Assembly: GCF_014191425.1 (NCBI RefSeq)
Contig: NZ_JACHWP010000001.1
Coordinates: 124,001-188,000 of the forward strand
DNA from: Helcobacillus massiliensis
GTDB lineage: Bacteria; Actinomycetota; Actinomycetes; Actinomycetales; Dermabacteraceae
Direction: 5' to 3'
DNA: 64,000 bases
Shown: positions 18,846 through 27,199 of the stretch, piece after piece
Layout: each line of letters opens with the position of its first letter
How positions within the stretch are numbered: position 1 is the first letter of the stretch
Program-made: the position numbers and the translations under genes
The notes under the pieces: generated by a model
The model's database searches: none
The model's input: the letters and a program-made list of their open reading frames with translations, nothing else
Told to the model about the DNA's origin: nothing

Positions 18846-18959
18846 CAATCCTCCCTATACAAATGTCTATTGGGAAAAATAAGTGTATACCTCTGTGACC
18901 TGTGTCATCTGTGCGTCGAAGCGTTCACTGGATGTCACAAGCTAGACAAGGAGGTCACC
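18846..18959. promoter_or_regulatory. Divergent control region between the PucR-type gene and the transporter
   Basis: The 114 bp carry an AT-rich core in otherwise GC-rich DNA. TATACA (18856-18861) and TGTATA (18884-18889) form an inverted pair 28 bp apart, which could be the regulator site and may also serve as -10 elements of the two opposed promoters. The transporter has a full AAGGAGGT ribosome site at 18950-18957. Promoter assignment is tentative. Confidence 0.4.
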
Positions 18960-20333
18960 ATGGCACGCACCGCCACCATGGTGGACGAGGTTCCCCTCAA
19001 CCGGTTCCACATCAAACTCACCGCATTCTCATCCGGTGGACCCTTCATCGACGGTTACGCTCTGTCCGTCCTCGGCATCGCTCTGCTCACGCTCCAGCCC
19101 GCCCTGGGCATGAGCGCAGCCGAGGTCGGTCTCCTCGGAGCATCCACGCTGATCGGAATCTTTGTCGGCGGCGGCGTCTTCGGCTGGGTCACGGACAAGG
19201 TCGGTCGGCACACGATGTACATCGTCGATCTCATCGCCCTCGCCGTCTTCTCCATCGCCTCAGGACTCGCCACCGAAACCTGGCACGTCATCGCGGCACG
19301 ATTCCTACTCGGTGTTGCCATCGGAGCGGACTACCCAATCGCCACCTCGCTGCTCGCCGAATTCCTGCCGCGGAAGTATCGCGGACGGCTTCTCGGTGCC
19401 TCATTTGTCGTCTGGGCGGTGGGCGCAGCAGCCGCCTACGCAGTGGGATTCATGCTGAAGGACATCGGTCCCGATGCATGGCGCTGGCTCCTCGCCTCAC
19501 CCGCCTTGTTCGCCATCATCACGCTACTGTTCCGTCTGGGAACGCCCGAATCCCCGCGTTGGCTCTACTCTAAGGGTCGCTTCGAGGAATGCCGCGCCGT
19601 GATCAAGAAGGTCTGGGGGCCAGACTTCGACTTGGAAAACCTCGGCGAGGTTGACGAATCAGATGCCGCGCCGCGCGCCACGTTCAAGACGATCTTCCAG
19701 GGCGTGTTCCTCAAGCGCACGCTGTTCGTCGCCCTGTTCTGGACACTCCAGGTCATCCCGATGTTCGCGGTCTATACCTTCGCACCGGACCTGCTGAAGT
19801 CCTTCGGCATGCACGGCGATGCCAACCTCTACGGCGGCTCGTTGCTGATCTCCAGCCTTTTCGTCGTCGGTGGCATCCCTGGGCTCTGGCTGGTTGAGAA
19901 AATTGGCCGCAAGTCACTCCTTGCTGGGACATTCGCGATCGGAGCCGTTGCACTTGCGATTCCGTTCTTCATCCCCAACGTTCCCGCCGAGATCCTGTTC
20001 ACGGCGCTCGCAATCTTTGCCATCTCGTCGGGCGCAGCGAACTTCCTCCAGATCGTCTACCCCAACGAACTCTTTCCGACTGAGGTGCGCGCCACCGCTG
20101 TCGGCGTGGGCACCGCCCTCTCCCGCATCGGCAGTGCAGTCAGCACCTACCTGATGCCGCTGATGATCCTGAACTTCGGTGCATCTAAGTCACTGATGGC
20201 AGGAGCGGTCATCGCGCTCGCCGGTTTGCTCGTGACCATCCTTCTCGGTGAGGAGACCATGGGGCGCTCGCTCAAGGACACCGCCACCGGTGAGGTCCCT
20301 GTCGTCAGCGCCAAGACTAGAGTCACCCGTTGA
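18960..20333 (+). CDS. MFS metabolite transporter beside a ureohydrolase
   Basis: A 457-residue, 12-helix transporter starting at ATG 18960 (MARTATMVDEVPLNRFH); a strong AAGGAGGT ribosome site fixes this start, although the frame is open to 18702. Signatures are FIDGYALSVLGIAL in helix 1, GWVTDKVGRHTMYIVDL between helices 2 and 3, PESPRWLYSKGRFEEC before the central loop, and a second WLVEKIGRKSLL repeat in the C-terminal half. This places it in the sugar-porter/metabolite:H+ symporter group. With the ureohydrolase 81 nt downstream, it probably imports a guanidino compound such as agmatine or guanidinobutyrate. The substrate is inferred only from context. Confidence 0.82.
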   Translation: MARTATMVDEVPLNRFHIKLTAFSSGGPFIDGYALSVLGIALLTLQPALGMSAAEVGLLGASTLIGIFVGGGVFGWVTDKVGRHTMYIVDLIALAVFSIASGLATETWHVIAARFLLGVAIGADYPIATSLLAEFLPRKYRGRLLGASFVVWAVGAAAAYAVGFMLKDIGPDAWRWLLASPALFAIITLLFRLGTPESPRWLYSKGRFEECRAVIKKVWGPDFDLENLGEVDESDAAPRATFKTIFQGVFLKRTLFVALFWTLQVIPMFAVYTFAPDLLKSFGMHGDANLYGGSLLISSLFVVGGIPGLWLVEKIGRKSLLAGTFAIGAVALAIPFFIPNVPAEILFTALAIFAISSGAANFLQIVYPNELFPTEVRATAVGVGTALSRIGSAVSTYLMPLMILNFGASKSLMAGAVIALAGLLVTILLGEETMGRSLKDTATGEVPVVSAKTRVTR

Positions 20334-20414
20334 CCCGACGCGCGCCGGCTCCCCTCACCTCAACTGTCACCCATCCACCCTCGGTCCAACCACACCCCAA
20401 CGAAAGGAACCATC

Positions 20415-21377
20415 ATGGTGTCCCACAAGCCCGTCGGCCCCGTTGAAGCAACCAAGGTGCCGCGATACGCAGGCCTCGGCACCTTCGCCCGTCTCCCTCA
20501 GATCACCGATGTTCACGACTACGACGTCGCAGTCGTGGGAGTCCCGTTCGACGGCGGCACGTCTTTCCGTCCCGGGGCCCGATTCGGCCCGTCGCAGATC
20601 CGCGAGGCCTCCCGCCTGCTGCGTCCTGGCTACCACGTCGAACTCGACACAATCCCCGTTGACAAGCTCCAGCTCGTGGATGCCGGGGACATCGCGTGCA
20701 CCCCCTACGACAACCAGAAGGCGGTTGCTCAAATCCAAGACCAAGCCGAGAAGCTGGTGGGCAAGGACAAGCGCGTCATCGCTATCGGCGGTGATCACAC
20801 GATTGCACTGCCTATGCTGCGGGCCACAGCCAAGGCCCATGGCCCCGTTGCGCTGCTCCACTTCGATGCACACCTCGACACCTGGGACACGTACTTCGAC
20901 GAGCCCGTCACTCACGGCACCATGTTTCGCCGAGCCTTCGAAGAGGGCCTCCTGATCGAGAACAAGTCGATGCACGTTGGAATCCGCGGTCCGGTCTACG
21001 ACCAGGACGACTTCATCCGCGACCACGAGTTCGGGTTCCAGATCATCCGCTGTTCGGACATCGATGAGATCGGAGCTACCGGCGCTATCAAGCGCGTCCT
21101 TGACCGCATCGGCGATACCCCGGTCTACCTCTCTATCGACATCGACGTGCTCGACCCGGCGTTCGCCCCCGGAACGGGCACCCCCGAGATGGGCGGCCTC
21201 GCATCCCGCGAACTGCTCCAGATGCTCCGCGGACTCGGAGACCTGAACATCGTCGGCGCGGACATCGTCGAAGTCGCCCCGGCCTACGACCATGCGGACG
21301 TCACGTCTCTGGCTGCAGCCACACTTGTCTTCGACATCATGGGCCTGCTGTCCAACAAGGAGTGGGCGAGCTCCTGA
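20415..21377 (+). CDS. Agmatinase-family ureohydrolase
   Basis: A 320-residue arginase/agmatinase-fold enzyme that should release urea from a guanidino substrate. Binuclear manganese ligands are all visible: GGDHT, LLHFDAHLDTWD and YLSIDIDVLDP. The sequence GTSFRPGARFGPSQIREASR is typical of the agmatinase branch (SpeB, guanidinobutyrase, guanidinopropionase) rather than arginase. An AAAGGAACC ribosome site precedes the ATG. It forms a unit with the MFS transporter under the divergent PucR-type regulator, which speaks for catabolic use of an imported guanidino compound rather than polyamine synthesis. Which compound is open, so I give no gene symbol. Confidence 0.9.
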   Translation: MVSHKPVGPVEATKVPRYAGLGTFARLPQITDVHDYDVAVVGVPFDGGTSFRPGARFGPSQIREASRLLRPGYHVELDTIPVDKLQLVDAGDIACTPYDNQKAVAQIQDQAEKLVGKDKRVIAIGGDHTIALPMLRATAKAHGPVALLHFDAHLDTWDTYFDEPVTHGTMFRRAFEEGLLIENKSMHVGIRGPVYDQDDFIRDHEFGFQIIRCSDIDEIGATGAIKRVLDRIGDTPVYLSIDIDVLDPAFAPGTGTPEMGGLASRELLQMLRGLGDLNIVGADIVEVAPAYDHADVTSLAAATLVFDIMGLLSNKEWASS

Positions 21378-21397
21378 CCCGTTCACAACGACACGAA

Positions 21398-21429
21398 GAG
21401 GGCCGCACGCTGACCAGCGGGCGGCCCTC
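21398..21429 (+). terminator. GC-rich hairpin after the ureohydrolase gene
   Basis: GAGGGCCGC (21398-21406) pairs perfectly with GCGGCCCTC (21421-21429), leaving a 14-nt loop, 20 nt after the stop codon. No T-run follows, as is common in high-GC actinobacteria. Confidence 0.65.
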
Positions 21430-21520
21430 GCCTCGCGATGACCACAGGCTCGGAACCGACGCGTAGCGCGGCACCCGTCGGCCGCCCACCCGCGGACACA
21501 ACCTCCGCCCGCACAGAGCA

Positions 21521-21559
21521 GGGCGCCCGGCCCCACCTCGCGGCGGGAACCGGGCGCCC
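21521..21559 (-). terminator. Inverted repeat downstream of the binding-protein gene
   Basis: GGGCGCCCGG (21521-21530) and CCGGGCGCCC (21550-21559) form a perfect 10-bp stem with a 19-nt loop. It lies 23 nt beyond the stop of the minus-strand sugar-binding lipoprotein gene, so it probably ends that transcript. Confidence 0.55.
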
Positions 21560-21582
21560 CAACAAGCCTCAGAGCCGAGAGG

Positions 21583-22932
21583 TCACTTCTGCTTCTCGAT
21601 CTTCGGCTTCACATCCTTGTCGTAGATGCCCTGCAGGTTCTTCTGCAGGCCCTCCAGCGACTGTTTCACATCCGCCTTGTCGTTCAGGATCGACGCCACA
21701 GCCTTCGCGATCTCCTGATCCGCACCCGGCAGGTACACGCGCGCATAGTCCTGCTTGCGGGTGTGCTCCAGCTGCTTGATCGCCGTCTCGATCTGCGGGG
21801 TCTCCTTGATGATCGCGGACATGTCCGAGCTCTTCCGGTTCGGCATGTACCCGGTCGCCGCCGAGAACTGCGCCGTGTTCTCCGGCTCACCCATGAACTT
21901 GATGAACTCCGCCGCAGCGAGCTGCTCCTCCGGCTTGATCGCCGCAGGAATGCCCAGGCCGGCGCCGCCCGTCGGGCACACCGGGCCATCAACCGGGCCC
22001 GCGGGCAGGAAGCCCACGCCCACATCGAACTTCGCGGCCTCCAGGATGCCCACCAGGGACCCGGTGGAGGCGATCGTCGCCGAACACACCCCACCGGCGA
22101 ACGAATCCGCCGAATCCGAGGACGCCACCTGCCCCCACTTCTCCTTGTGCACCGAATCCTGCACCCACTGGAACGCCTCCACCGACTTCTGCTCCGTCAG
22201 CTTCAGATCCCACTCGTGGGAGTACTCCGCGCCGCGGCCCCACAGCACGTTCTGCAGAGTCCAGCCCGCGTAGCCTGCCAGGTCCGGGTACATGAACGGC
22301 GTATCCGCCTCGGTGAGCTTCTTCGACCATTCAGCGAACTCGTCCCACGTCTTCGGGGCGCGGTCCTCCAGGCCGGCGGCCTTGAAGTGGTCACGGTTGT
22401 AGTAGAACAGCGGGGTGGAGCGGCCGTACGGCATCGCCCACTGCTTGCCGTCGTACTGGTAGTCCTCCACGAGGGTCTCGCGGTAGTCATCCAGCTGGAA
22501 GTCCAGCTGCTTGAGCAGGTTGTCCAGCGGGATGATGTTGCCGTTCATGAAGTAGCGGAACCACCACACGTCGGAGAGCACCACCACGGCGGGCAGACCC
22601 GAGTTCGCCGCCTGCGCCGTCTGGAAGCGCTGCGCGATCTCCTCATAGTTCTGGCCGCCGGTCACCAGGTTGACCTCGATGCCGGTCTTGTCCGTGAAGT
22701 CCTTGATCAGCTTCGTCTCGATCTCCTTCGCACCGCCCGGGTGGGTGGACCAGAAGTCGATCTTCTTCGCCGGCTTCACGCCCTCGAAGTCCACCTCCTT
22801 CGCCTTGTCGTTGGAGGAGTCGCCGCCCACGGTGGGGCCGCCGCAGGCAGCCAGGGCGAACGCGCCGGCGCCGAGGCCGGACAGGGACAGCAGGGTGCGG
22901 CGGGACAGGCCCGTGCGCAGAGGTGAGGTCAT
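21583..22932 (-). CDS. Ugp-like ABC transporter substrate-binding lipoprotein
   Basis: A 449-residue extracellular solute-binding protein starting at ATG 22932 (MTSPLRTG). The signal peptide has SRRTLLSLSG, a Tat-type twin-arginine motif, and ends in the lipobox LAACGG, so it is probably a Tat-exported lipoprotein. The mature part is of the carbohydrate type: IDFWSTHPGG, QNYEEIAQRFQTA, WAMPYGRSTPLFYYNRDHFK and GGAGLGIPAAIKPE resemble UgpB, the glycerol-3-phosphate/glycerophosphodiester binder. It is the last gene of a three-gene unit with two permeases. The ATPase is not encoded here and is presumably a shared MsmK/UgpC-type subunit elsewhere. Substrate is inferred from similarity only. Confidence 0.88.
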   Translation of the reverse strand: MTSPLRTGLSRRTLLSLSGLGAGAFALAACGGPTVGGDSSNDKAKEVDFEGVKPAKKIDFWSTHPGGAKEIETKLIKDFTDKTGIEVNLVTGGQNYEEIAQRFQTAQAANSGLPAVVVLSDVWWFRYFMNGNIIPLDNLLKQLDFQLDDYRETLVEDYQYDGKQWAMPYGRSTPLFYYNRDHFKAAGLEDRAPKTWDEFAEWSKKLTEADTPFMYPDLAGYAGWTLQNVLWGRGAEYSHEWDLKLTEQKSVEAFQWVQDSVHKEKWGQVASSDSADSFAGGVCSATIASTGSLVGILEAAKFDVGVGFLPAGPVDGPVCPTGGAGLGIPAAIKPEEQLAAAEFIKFMGEPENTAQFSAATGYMPNRKSSDMSAIIKETPQIETAIKQLEHTRKQDYARVYLPGADQEIAKAVASILNDKADVKQSLEGLQKNLQGIYDKDVKPKIEKQK

Positions 22933-22991
22933 CGTCAATCTCTTTCGTTTCAGGGTGATGGGTGAGTGATGGATGGAAGGAAGAGTGAAGG

Positions 22992-23945
22992 TCAGCCGGT
23001 GACACTGCCCTGGGTGAGGCCGGAGACGATGTAGCGCTGCAGCATCGCGAAAACCACCAGGATCGGAATGATGATCAGCACCGCGCCGGCCATGAGGATG
23101 CCCCAGCCGGACCCGGTGTTGCCCTCGGAGTTGGCCAGCGCAGTCAGGCCGACGGGCAGGGTCATCATGTGCGAATCCGTGACGATGATCAGCGGCCAGA
23201 TGTAGTCGTTCCATTCGGTCACGATCGTCACCAGCGCCACCGTCGCGATCGAGGGCACCGAGATCGGCACCACCACCCGCCACAGGGACTTCCAGTGGCC
23301 TGCGCCGTCCAGGGTCGCGGCCTCCAGGATCGACGGCGGGATCGACAGGAACTGCTGGCGCAGCAAGAACGTTCCGAACGCCGTGCCCAGGCCTGGCACG
23401 ATGATCCCCCAGTAGGTGTTCACCCCGCCCAGCTGCGCGATCAGCACATAGTTCGGCAGGATCGCCACCTGCGGCGGCACCATCAGCGCCACCAGGATCA
23501 GCACGAAGATCACCCGCTTGAACGGGAAGCGCACGAACACCAGGGCGTACGCCGTGAAGATCGCCAGCACGATCTTGATGACGGACCCGATCACCGTCAC
23601 GATCACGGAGTTCAAGAAGAACCGCGGGATCGGCACCGTGTTCATCGCCGTCCGGTAGTTCGCCAGCGACGGATCCTCCGGCCACACCACCAGGTCCTGC
23701 GTGACCAGCTCATGCGGCGACTTGAACGAGGAGATCACCATCCACAGCAGCGGCAGCGCCACCACCAGGGTCGCCATGATCAGGGGCAGGTAGCCGCCCA
23801 CCAGGGTGCCCACGAGGTTCTGCTTCGAGAACGGCCCGGTGTTGCGGTGCCGGTAGCGCTGCGGGGAGCGCCCGCCGACGGGGCCCTGCGGGGCACGGTT
23901 CCCCGCGGCGCTGCTGGGGGAGTGGGATGCGGTGGCTGTGCTCAT
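22992..23945 (-). CDS. ABC transporter permease, UgpE/MalG type
   Basis: A 317-residue membrane protein of the carbohydrate-importer class. The start is ATG 23945, which overlaps the stop of the preceding permease by 4 bp (ATGA) and so suggests translational coupling. Residues 1-40 form a Ser/Pro-rich cytoplasmic tail, followed by six helices. The conserved cytoplasmic loop EAATLDGAGHWKSLWRVVVP is the EAA motif that contacts the ATPase. WVISSFK-like WMVISSFKSPHEL and ANYRTAMNTVPIPRFFLNS are typical of the MalG/UgpE side. It works with the neighbouring permease and binding protein. Confidence 0.9.
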   Translation of the reverse strand: MSTATASHSPSSAAGNRAPQGPVGGRSPQRYRHRNTGPFSKQNLVGTLVGGYLPLIMATLVVALPLLWMVISSFKSPHELVTQDLVVWPEDPSLANYRTAMNTVPIPRFFLNSVIVTVIGSVIKIVLAIFTAYALVFVRFPFKRVIFVLILVALMVPPQVAILPNYVLIAQLGGVNTYWGIIVPGLGTAFGTFLLRQQFLSIPPSILEAATLDGAGHWKSLWRVVVPISVPSIATVALVTIVTEWNDYIWPLIIVTDSHMMTLPVGLTALANSEGNTGSGWGILMAGAVLIIIPILVVFAMLQRYIVSGLTQGSVTG

Positions 23946-24904
23946 GCGTAGTGCACCTTCTTCTCCACGTAGCGGATCTGGATCACGGTGATCAGCAGCA
24001 GGAACACGAACAGGATCACGGCGATGGCGGCGGAGTAGCCGGCGCGGGAGTAGCCGCCGAACGCCTGCAGGTACACCTCGAAGATCATCACGTTCGTGCC
24101 GCGGCCCGCCGGGGTCATGATGCGGATGATGTCGAACGCCTGCAGGGAGTTCAGGATCGTGGTGATGAGCAGGAAGAACGTTGTGGGGGACAGCAGCGGA
24201 AGCGCGATCGACCAGAAGCGCCGCACCGGGCCCGCACCGTCCAGCTCCGCCGCCTGCAGCACCTCCGTGGGCAGGGACTGCAGGCCGCCCAGGTACACGA
24301 TCGCGCAGTAGCCGAGGTTCTTCCACACGTACACGATGATCACCATCACGAGCGCCCAGTTCGGGTCGTTCACCCACTGCGGACTCGTCAGCGCCACCTG
24401 GCGCAGAACCCAGGCCAGGGCGCCGAAGTTCGGGTCGAAGATGAACAGCCACACCAGGCCCACTCCCACACCGGAGAGGACATACGGCGCGAAGATCGCG
24501 GTGCGCGCTACGGTGCGTCCCGGCAGCCTCCGGTTCATCGCCACGGCGAACAGCAGACCCAGCACCATCGACCCGCCCACCGTGGCGACGGTGAAGATCA
24601 GAGTGATGAGCATGGTGCGGCGACCACCCTCACTGGTGAAGAACTCGATGTAGTTCTGCAGACCGATGAACTGCGCGGTGGTGGAGCCGAGCGTCCAGTC
24701 CAGCAGCGAATAGTTCAGGTTCGTCAGCAGCGGCCGGTACGTGAACAGTGCGATGAGGATGAGGTTCGGCGCGGCGAACGCGAGGAACACCCAGAAATCA
24801 CGGCGGGACCGGGCGGAGAAGCGCCGGCGGCGGGCAGGGGTGCCCTCAGCGGCCCCGCGCGCGGCGGGCGGAGAAGCCGGGGCGGCCTGATCGGAGACTG
24901 ACAT
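23942..24904 (-). CDS. ABC transporter permease, UgpA/MalF type
   Basis: A 320-residue permease and the first gene of the importer unit. After a charged N-terminal tail (RRRRFSARSRRDFW) it shows six helices (FLAFAAPNLILIALFTY, LIFTVATVGGSMVLGLLFAV, FAPYVLSGVGVGLVWLFIF and others). The EAA loop is QAAELDGAGPVRRFWSIALP. FIGLQNYIEFF is the usual UgpA-type segment after helix 1. It pairs with the downstream permease to form the channel. Expression probably starts in the divergent region near 25000. Confidence 0.9.
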   Translation of the reverse strand: MSVSDQAAPASPPAARGAAEGTPARRRRFSARSRRDFWVFLAFAAPNLILIALFTYRPLLTNLNYSLLDWTLGSTTAQFIGLQNYIEFFTSEGGRRTMLITLIFTVATVGGSMVLGLLFAVAMNRRLPGRTVARTAIFAPYVLSGVGVGLVWLFIFDPNFGALAWVLRQVALTSPQWVNDPNWALVMVIIVYVWKNLGYCAIVYLGGLQSLPTEVLQAAELDGAGPVRRFWSIALPLLSPTTFFLLITTILNSLQAFDIIRIMTPAGRGTNVMIFEVYLQAFGGYSRAGYSAAIAVILFVFLLLITVIQIRYVEKKVHYA

Positions 24905-25001
24905 GGTCGAGGACCTCGGGGACGAAGAGGAAGGGGCTCCCGCTCCGCCCGGGTAGGGCGGTCACGGTCGCATGGGATTCACCGGTTCGCGGTGACTGGC
25001 A

Positions 25002-25071
25002 TCATATATAACGCTAGCGGCTCAGGTCCCCGCGGGGGTTGTCTCGGGCGTTGACCAGGCTTCATATAACG
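25002..25071. promoter_or_regulatory. Repeated TCATAT-AACG motif in the divergent region
   Basis: TCATATATAACG (25002-25013) and TCATATAACG (25062-25071) are near copies in the same orientation, 60 bp apart. The first overlaps CGCTAGCG (25012-25019), an 8-bp palindrome. They lie in the short region between the importer unit and the PP2C-like gene and could be regulator sites or AT-rich -10 regions for either direction. Confidence 0.35.
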
Positions 25072-25092
25072 TTCATTTCAGGAGTGACGCAG

Positions 25093-25929
25093 ATGACTCG
25101 TTTCTCACCCATCGGACGCCCGTTGCCACCTGTCACTGCTCATGGCGCCAGCATCGCCGGCACCGACCACATCCTTCAGGACACGTGGGGAAGCACCGGG
25201 AACTGCGCCTGGGTGATCGACGGCGCCACCCGGCGCACCGACTCCGACAACGACGCCGTCGCCGCGTGGGTCGCCGACCTCAGCACCCGCATCCGCCGCG
25301 AACTGGACAGTGCGCCGACGGCCCCGCTCACCACCGTCCTCGAACGCGCCATCGCCGCCGCGGATCGACCCGGCCCGCCCGACGCCCCGCACCCGTCGGG
25401 CACCGCCGCCATCGCTCGGCTCACCGACGATGGCGCGGACGTGCTCGTGCTGTGCGACTCGGGCGTGCTCGTGGGGGAGGAGCTGCTGCGCGATGACCGC
25501 CTCGCGAACCTCCGCCGCGACCTCGGCGGCTTCGCCACGATCGACGCTGCGCGCAACGCCGACGGCGGGTTCTGGGTCGCCGGCGGGGAGCCGTCGGCCG
25601 CGCACCGCGCCGTCACCCGGCACCTGCCCGGGGTGGACCGGGTGATGCTGATGACCGATGGAGTCGCTGACGAGATCGGCCGTCTCATCCCCACCGCCGC
25701 TGACGCCTGGGCGCTGCTCGGCCCCGACTCCTCGTCTGACCCCGACCCCACGCCCGATTCCGACCCCGCGTCCGACTCCGGCCTCGGGCCCCGCTCCGGC
25801 CTGGTCTCGATCGCGGCGGCGCTGCGCGAGCTCGCCCCGCGCATCATCGACCGCGACGGCCGCTGTGACGACCTCACCGCCGTCATCCTCGCCCGCCCCT
25901 CCCAGACTTCAGCAGCATCCCGCACCTGA
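25093..25929 (+). CDS. Divergent PP2C-like phosphatase
   Basis: A 278-residue protein starting at ATG 25093, which has AGGAG eight bases upstream. The PP2C fold can be followed through WVIDGATRRTDSD (usually ADGMGG), SGTAAIARL, VLVLCDSGVLV (usually GDSR), MLMTDGVADEIG and CDDLTAVILA. Two aspartates of the metal centre are recognisable, but the first motif (HILQDTW instead of the RxxNEDs form) and the GDS motif are altered. It may be a catalytically weak or specialised phosphatase. An Asp/Pro/Ser-rich insert (about residues 216-240) looks disordered. No kinase is nearby, and the partner is unknown. Confidence 0.7.
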   Translation: MTRFSPIGRPLPPVTAHGASIAGTDHILQDTWGSTGNCAWVIDGATRRTDSDNDAVAAWVADLSTRIRRELDSAPTAPLTTVLERAIAAADRPGPPDAPHPSGTAAIARLTDDGADVLVLCDSGVLVGEELLRDDRLANLRRDLGGFATIDAARNADGGFWVAGGEPSAAHRAVTRHLPGVDRVMLMTDGVADEIGRLIPTAADAWALLGPDSSSDPDPTPDSDPASDSGLGPRSGLVSIAAALRELAPRIIDRDGRCDDLTAVILARPSQTSAASRT

Positions 25930-26033
25930 ACGGCGCTCCATACGTGCGGCATTCTGCTGAAGTATGGAAAGAAGAGGGAGGGGCGGGCTATTTCGATTGC
26001 GGCGCCCGTCGGCCCAGGGCGACACTGAACCCC

Positions 26034-27176
26034 ATGAACTCCGACCGCACAGCCGACGCCTTCGCCGCAGCCGCCGCCGTCACCTTCCCGCTGTACCCCG
26101 AGGGACCCGTCATCACCCTGCGCCCCGCAGATCTGAAGAGCGATGCCGACGTGGAGCAGATCCTCGACATCGAGATCGCCGACTCCCTCGCCTTCACCGG
26201 CGCCGCCGAGAGGCACACCATCGCGCAGCGGCGCGCCCTGCTCCAGTCCAGCCCGATGGCGCACATGCTGCCGGTGGTCGCCGAAATGGAGATGCTCGAG
26301 GGCGGCACACAGATCGTGGGCTTCGATACCGTGTTCGCGCCGCGCCTGGACAACACCGACACGATCTTCAGCCACCAGGTCGTGCACCCCGCGATGCGCC
26401 GCCAAGGAATCGGCCGCGCCCTCGCCCAGTACGCGCTGGACATCGCTCACGCCACCGGCCGCACGAAGACATCGGTGTTCGCCACCGTTCGTGAAGGCGA
26501 GGACATGGACTTGGAAGCGGGTGTGATCCTCGCGCGCCGCGCCGGCCTCAAGCACGTCTCCACCGCCGGAGTGCGCGTCTGCGACCTCCCTATCAGTGAG
26601 GACGCCCTCGCCCGCATGCAGGACGCGATCGGGGAGCAGGCCGATGGGTACTCGATCGAGATCGTGCAGGACCCCATCCCCGAGGACCTGCTGGAGGACT
26701 GGGGCGCGATGCTCGCCCAGCTCGACATCGACGACCCGGATGAGGACTACGAAGCTGAGGTGCCGACCTACACGCCGGAGCGGATCCGGGCTTCGGAGAA
26801 GCGCCGCGCCGACGGCGGCGTCCGTCGGGTCACCGCGATCGCACGGCACATCGAGACGGGCCGCGCCGTCGCCCACACCTATATCGATTTTTCCGACCAC
26901 CCGGAGACCACGCTGGCGCGGCAGGAGAACACCCTGGTGATGCCGGAGCATCGCCGGCGGGGGCTTGCTCGCGCGGTGAAGCTCGCCCTGCATCGTGAGC
27001 TCGCCACGATCGCTCCGCACCTGACGCGCATCATCACCTACAACTCTCACATCAACGACTCGATGATCCATATCAACGAGCAGCTCGGGTACCGGCGCAT
27101 CGGCAGCGAATACATTTTCCAGGGACCGGTGCCGGAGCGCTTGGACGGCCCGGCGGGGGACAGTCGCGCGGTCTGA
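26034..27176 (+). CDS. Tandem GNAT N-acetyltransferase
   Basis: A 380-residue protein from ATG 26034, with two GNAT domains in one chain. The N-terminal copy spans about residues 25-185 and has the acetyl-CoA loop VVHPAMRRQGIGRALAQYAL. The C-terminal copy (about 205-365) has LVMPEHRRRGLARAVKLALH and ends in NSHINDSMIHINEQLGYRRI, the usual Asn-plus-LGY ending. Tandem GNAT proteins such as mycothiol synthase MshD share this layout. This one is longer, its R/Q-x-x-G-x-G/A loops are intact in both halves, and it lacks obvious MshD signatures, so the substrate is unknown. Confidence 0.82.
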   Translation: MNSDRTADAFAAAAAVTFPLYPEGPVITLRPADLKSDADVEQILDIEIADSLAFTGAAERHTIAQRRALLQSSPMAHMLPVVAEMEMLEGGTQIVGFDTVFAPRLDNTDTIFSHQVVHPAMRRQGIGRALAQYALDIAHATGRTKTSVFATVREGEDMDLEAGVILARRAGLKHVSTAGVRVCDLPISEDALARMQDAIGEQADGYSIEIVQDPIPEDLLEDWGAMLAQLDIDDPDEDYEAEVPTYTPERIRASEKRRADGGVRRVTAIARHIETGRAVAHTYIDFSDHPETTLARQENTLVMPEHRRRGLARAVKLALHRELATIAPHLTRIITYNSHINDSMIHINEQLGYRRIGSEYIFQGPVPERLDGPAGDSRAV

Positions 27177-27199
27177 CAGTCGCGGCAGCACCCTGAGGG

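Noticed and set aside
25051-25070. TTGACC followed by TATAAC as a promoter for the PP2C-like gene
   Set aside because: The spacing is only 8 bp, too short for a sigma-70-type promoter.
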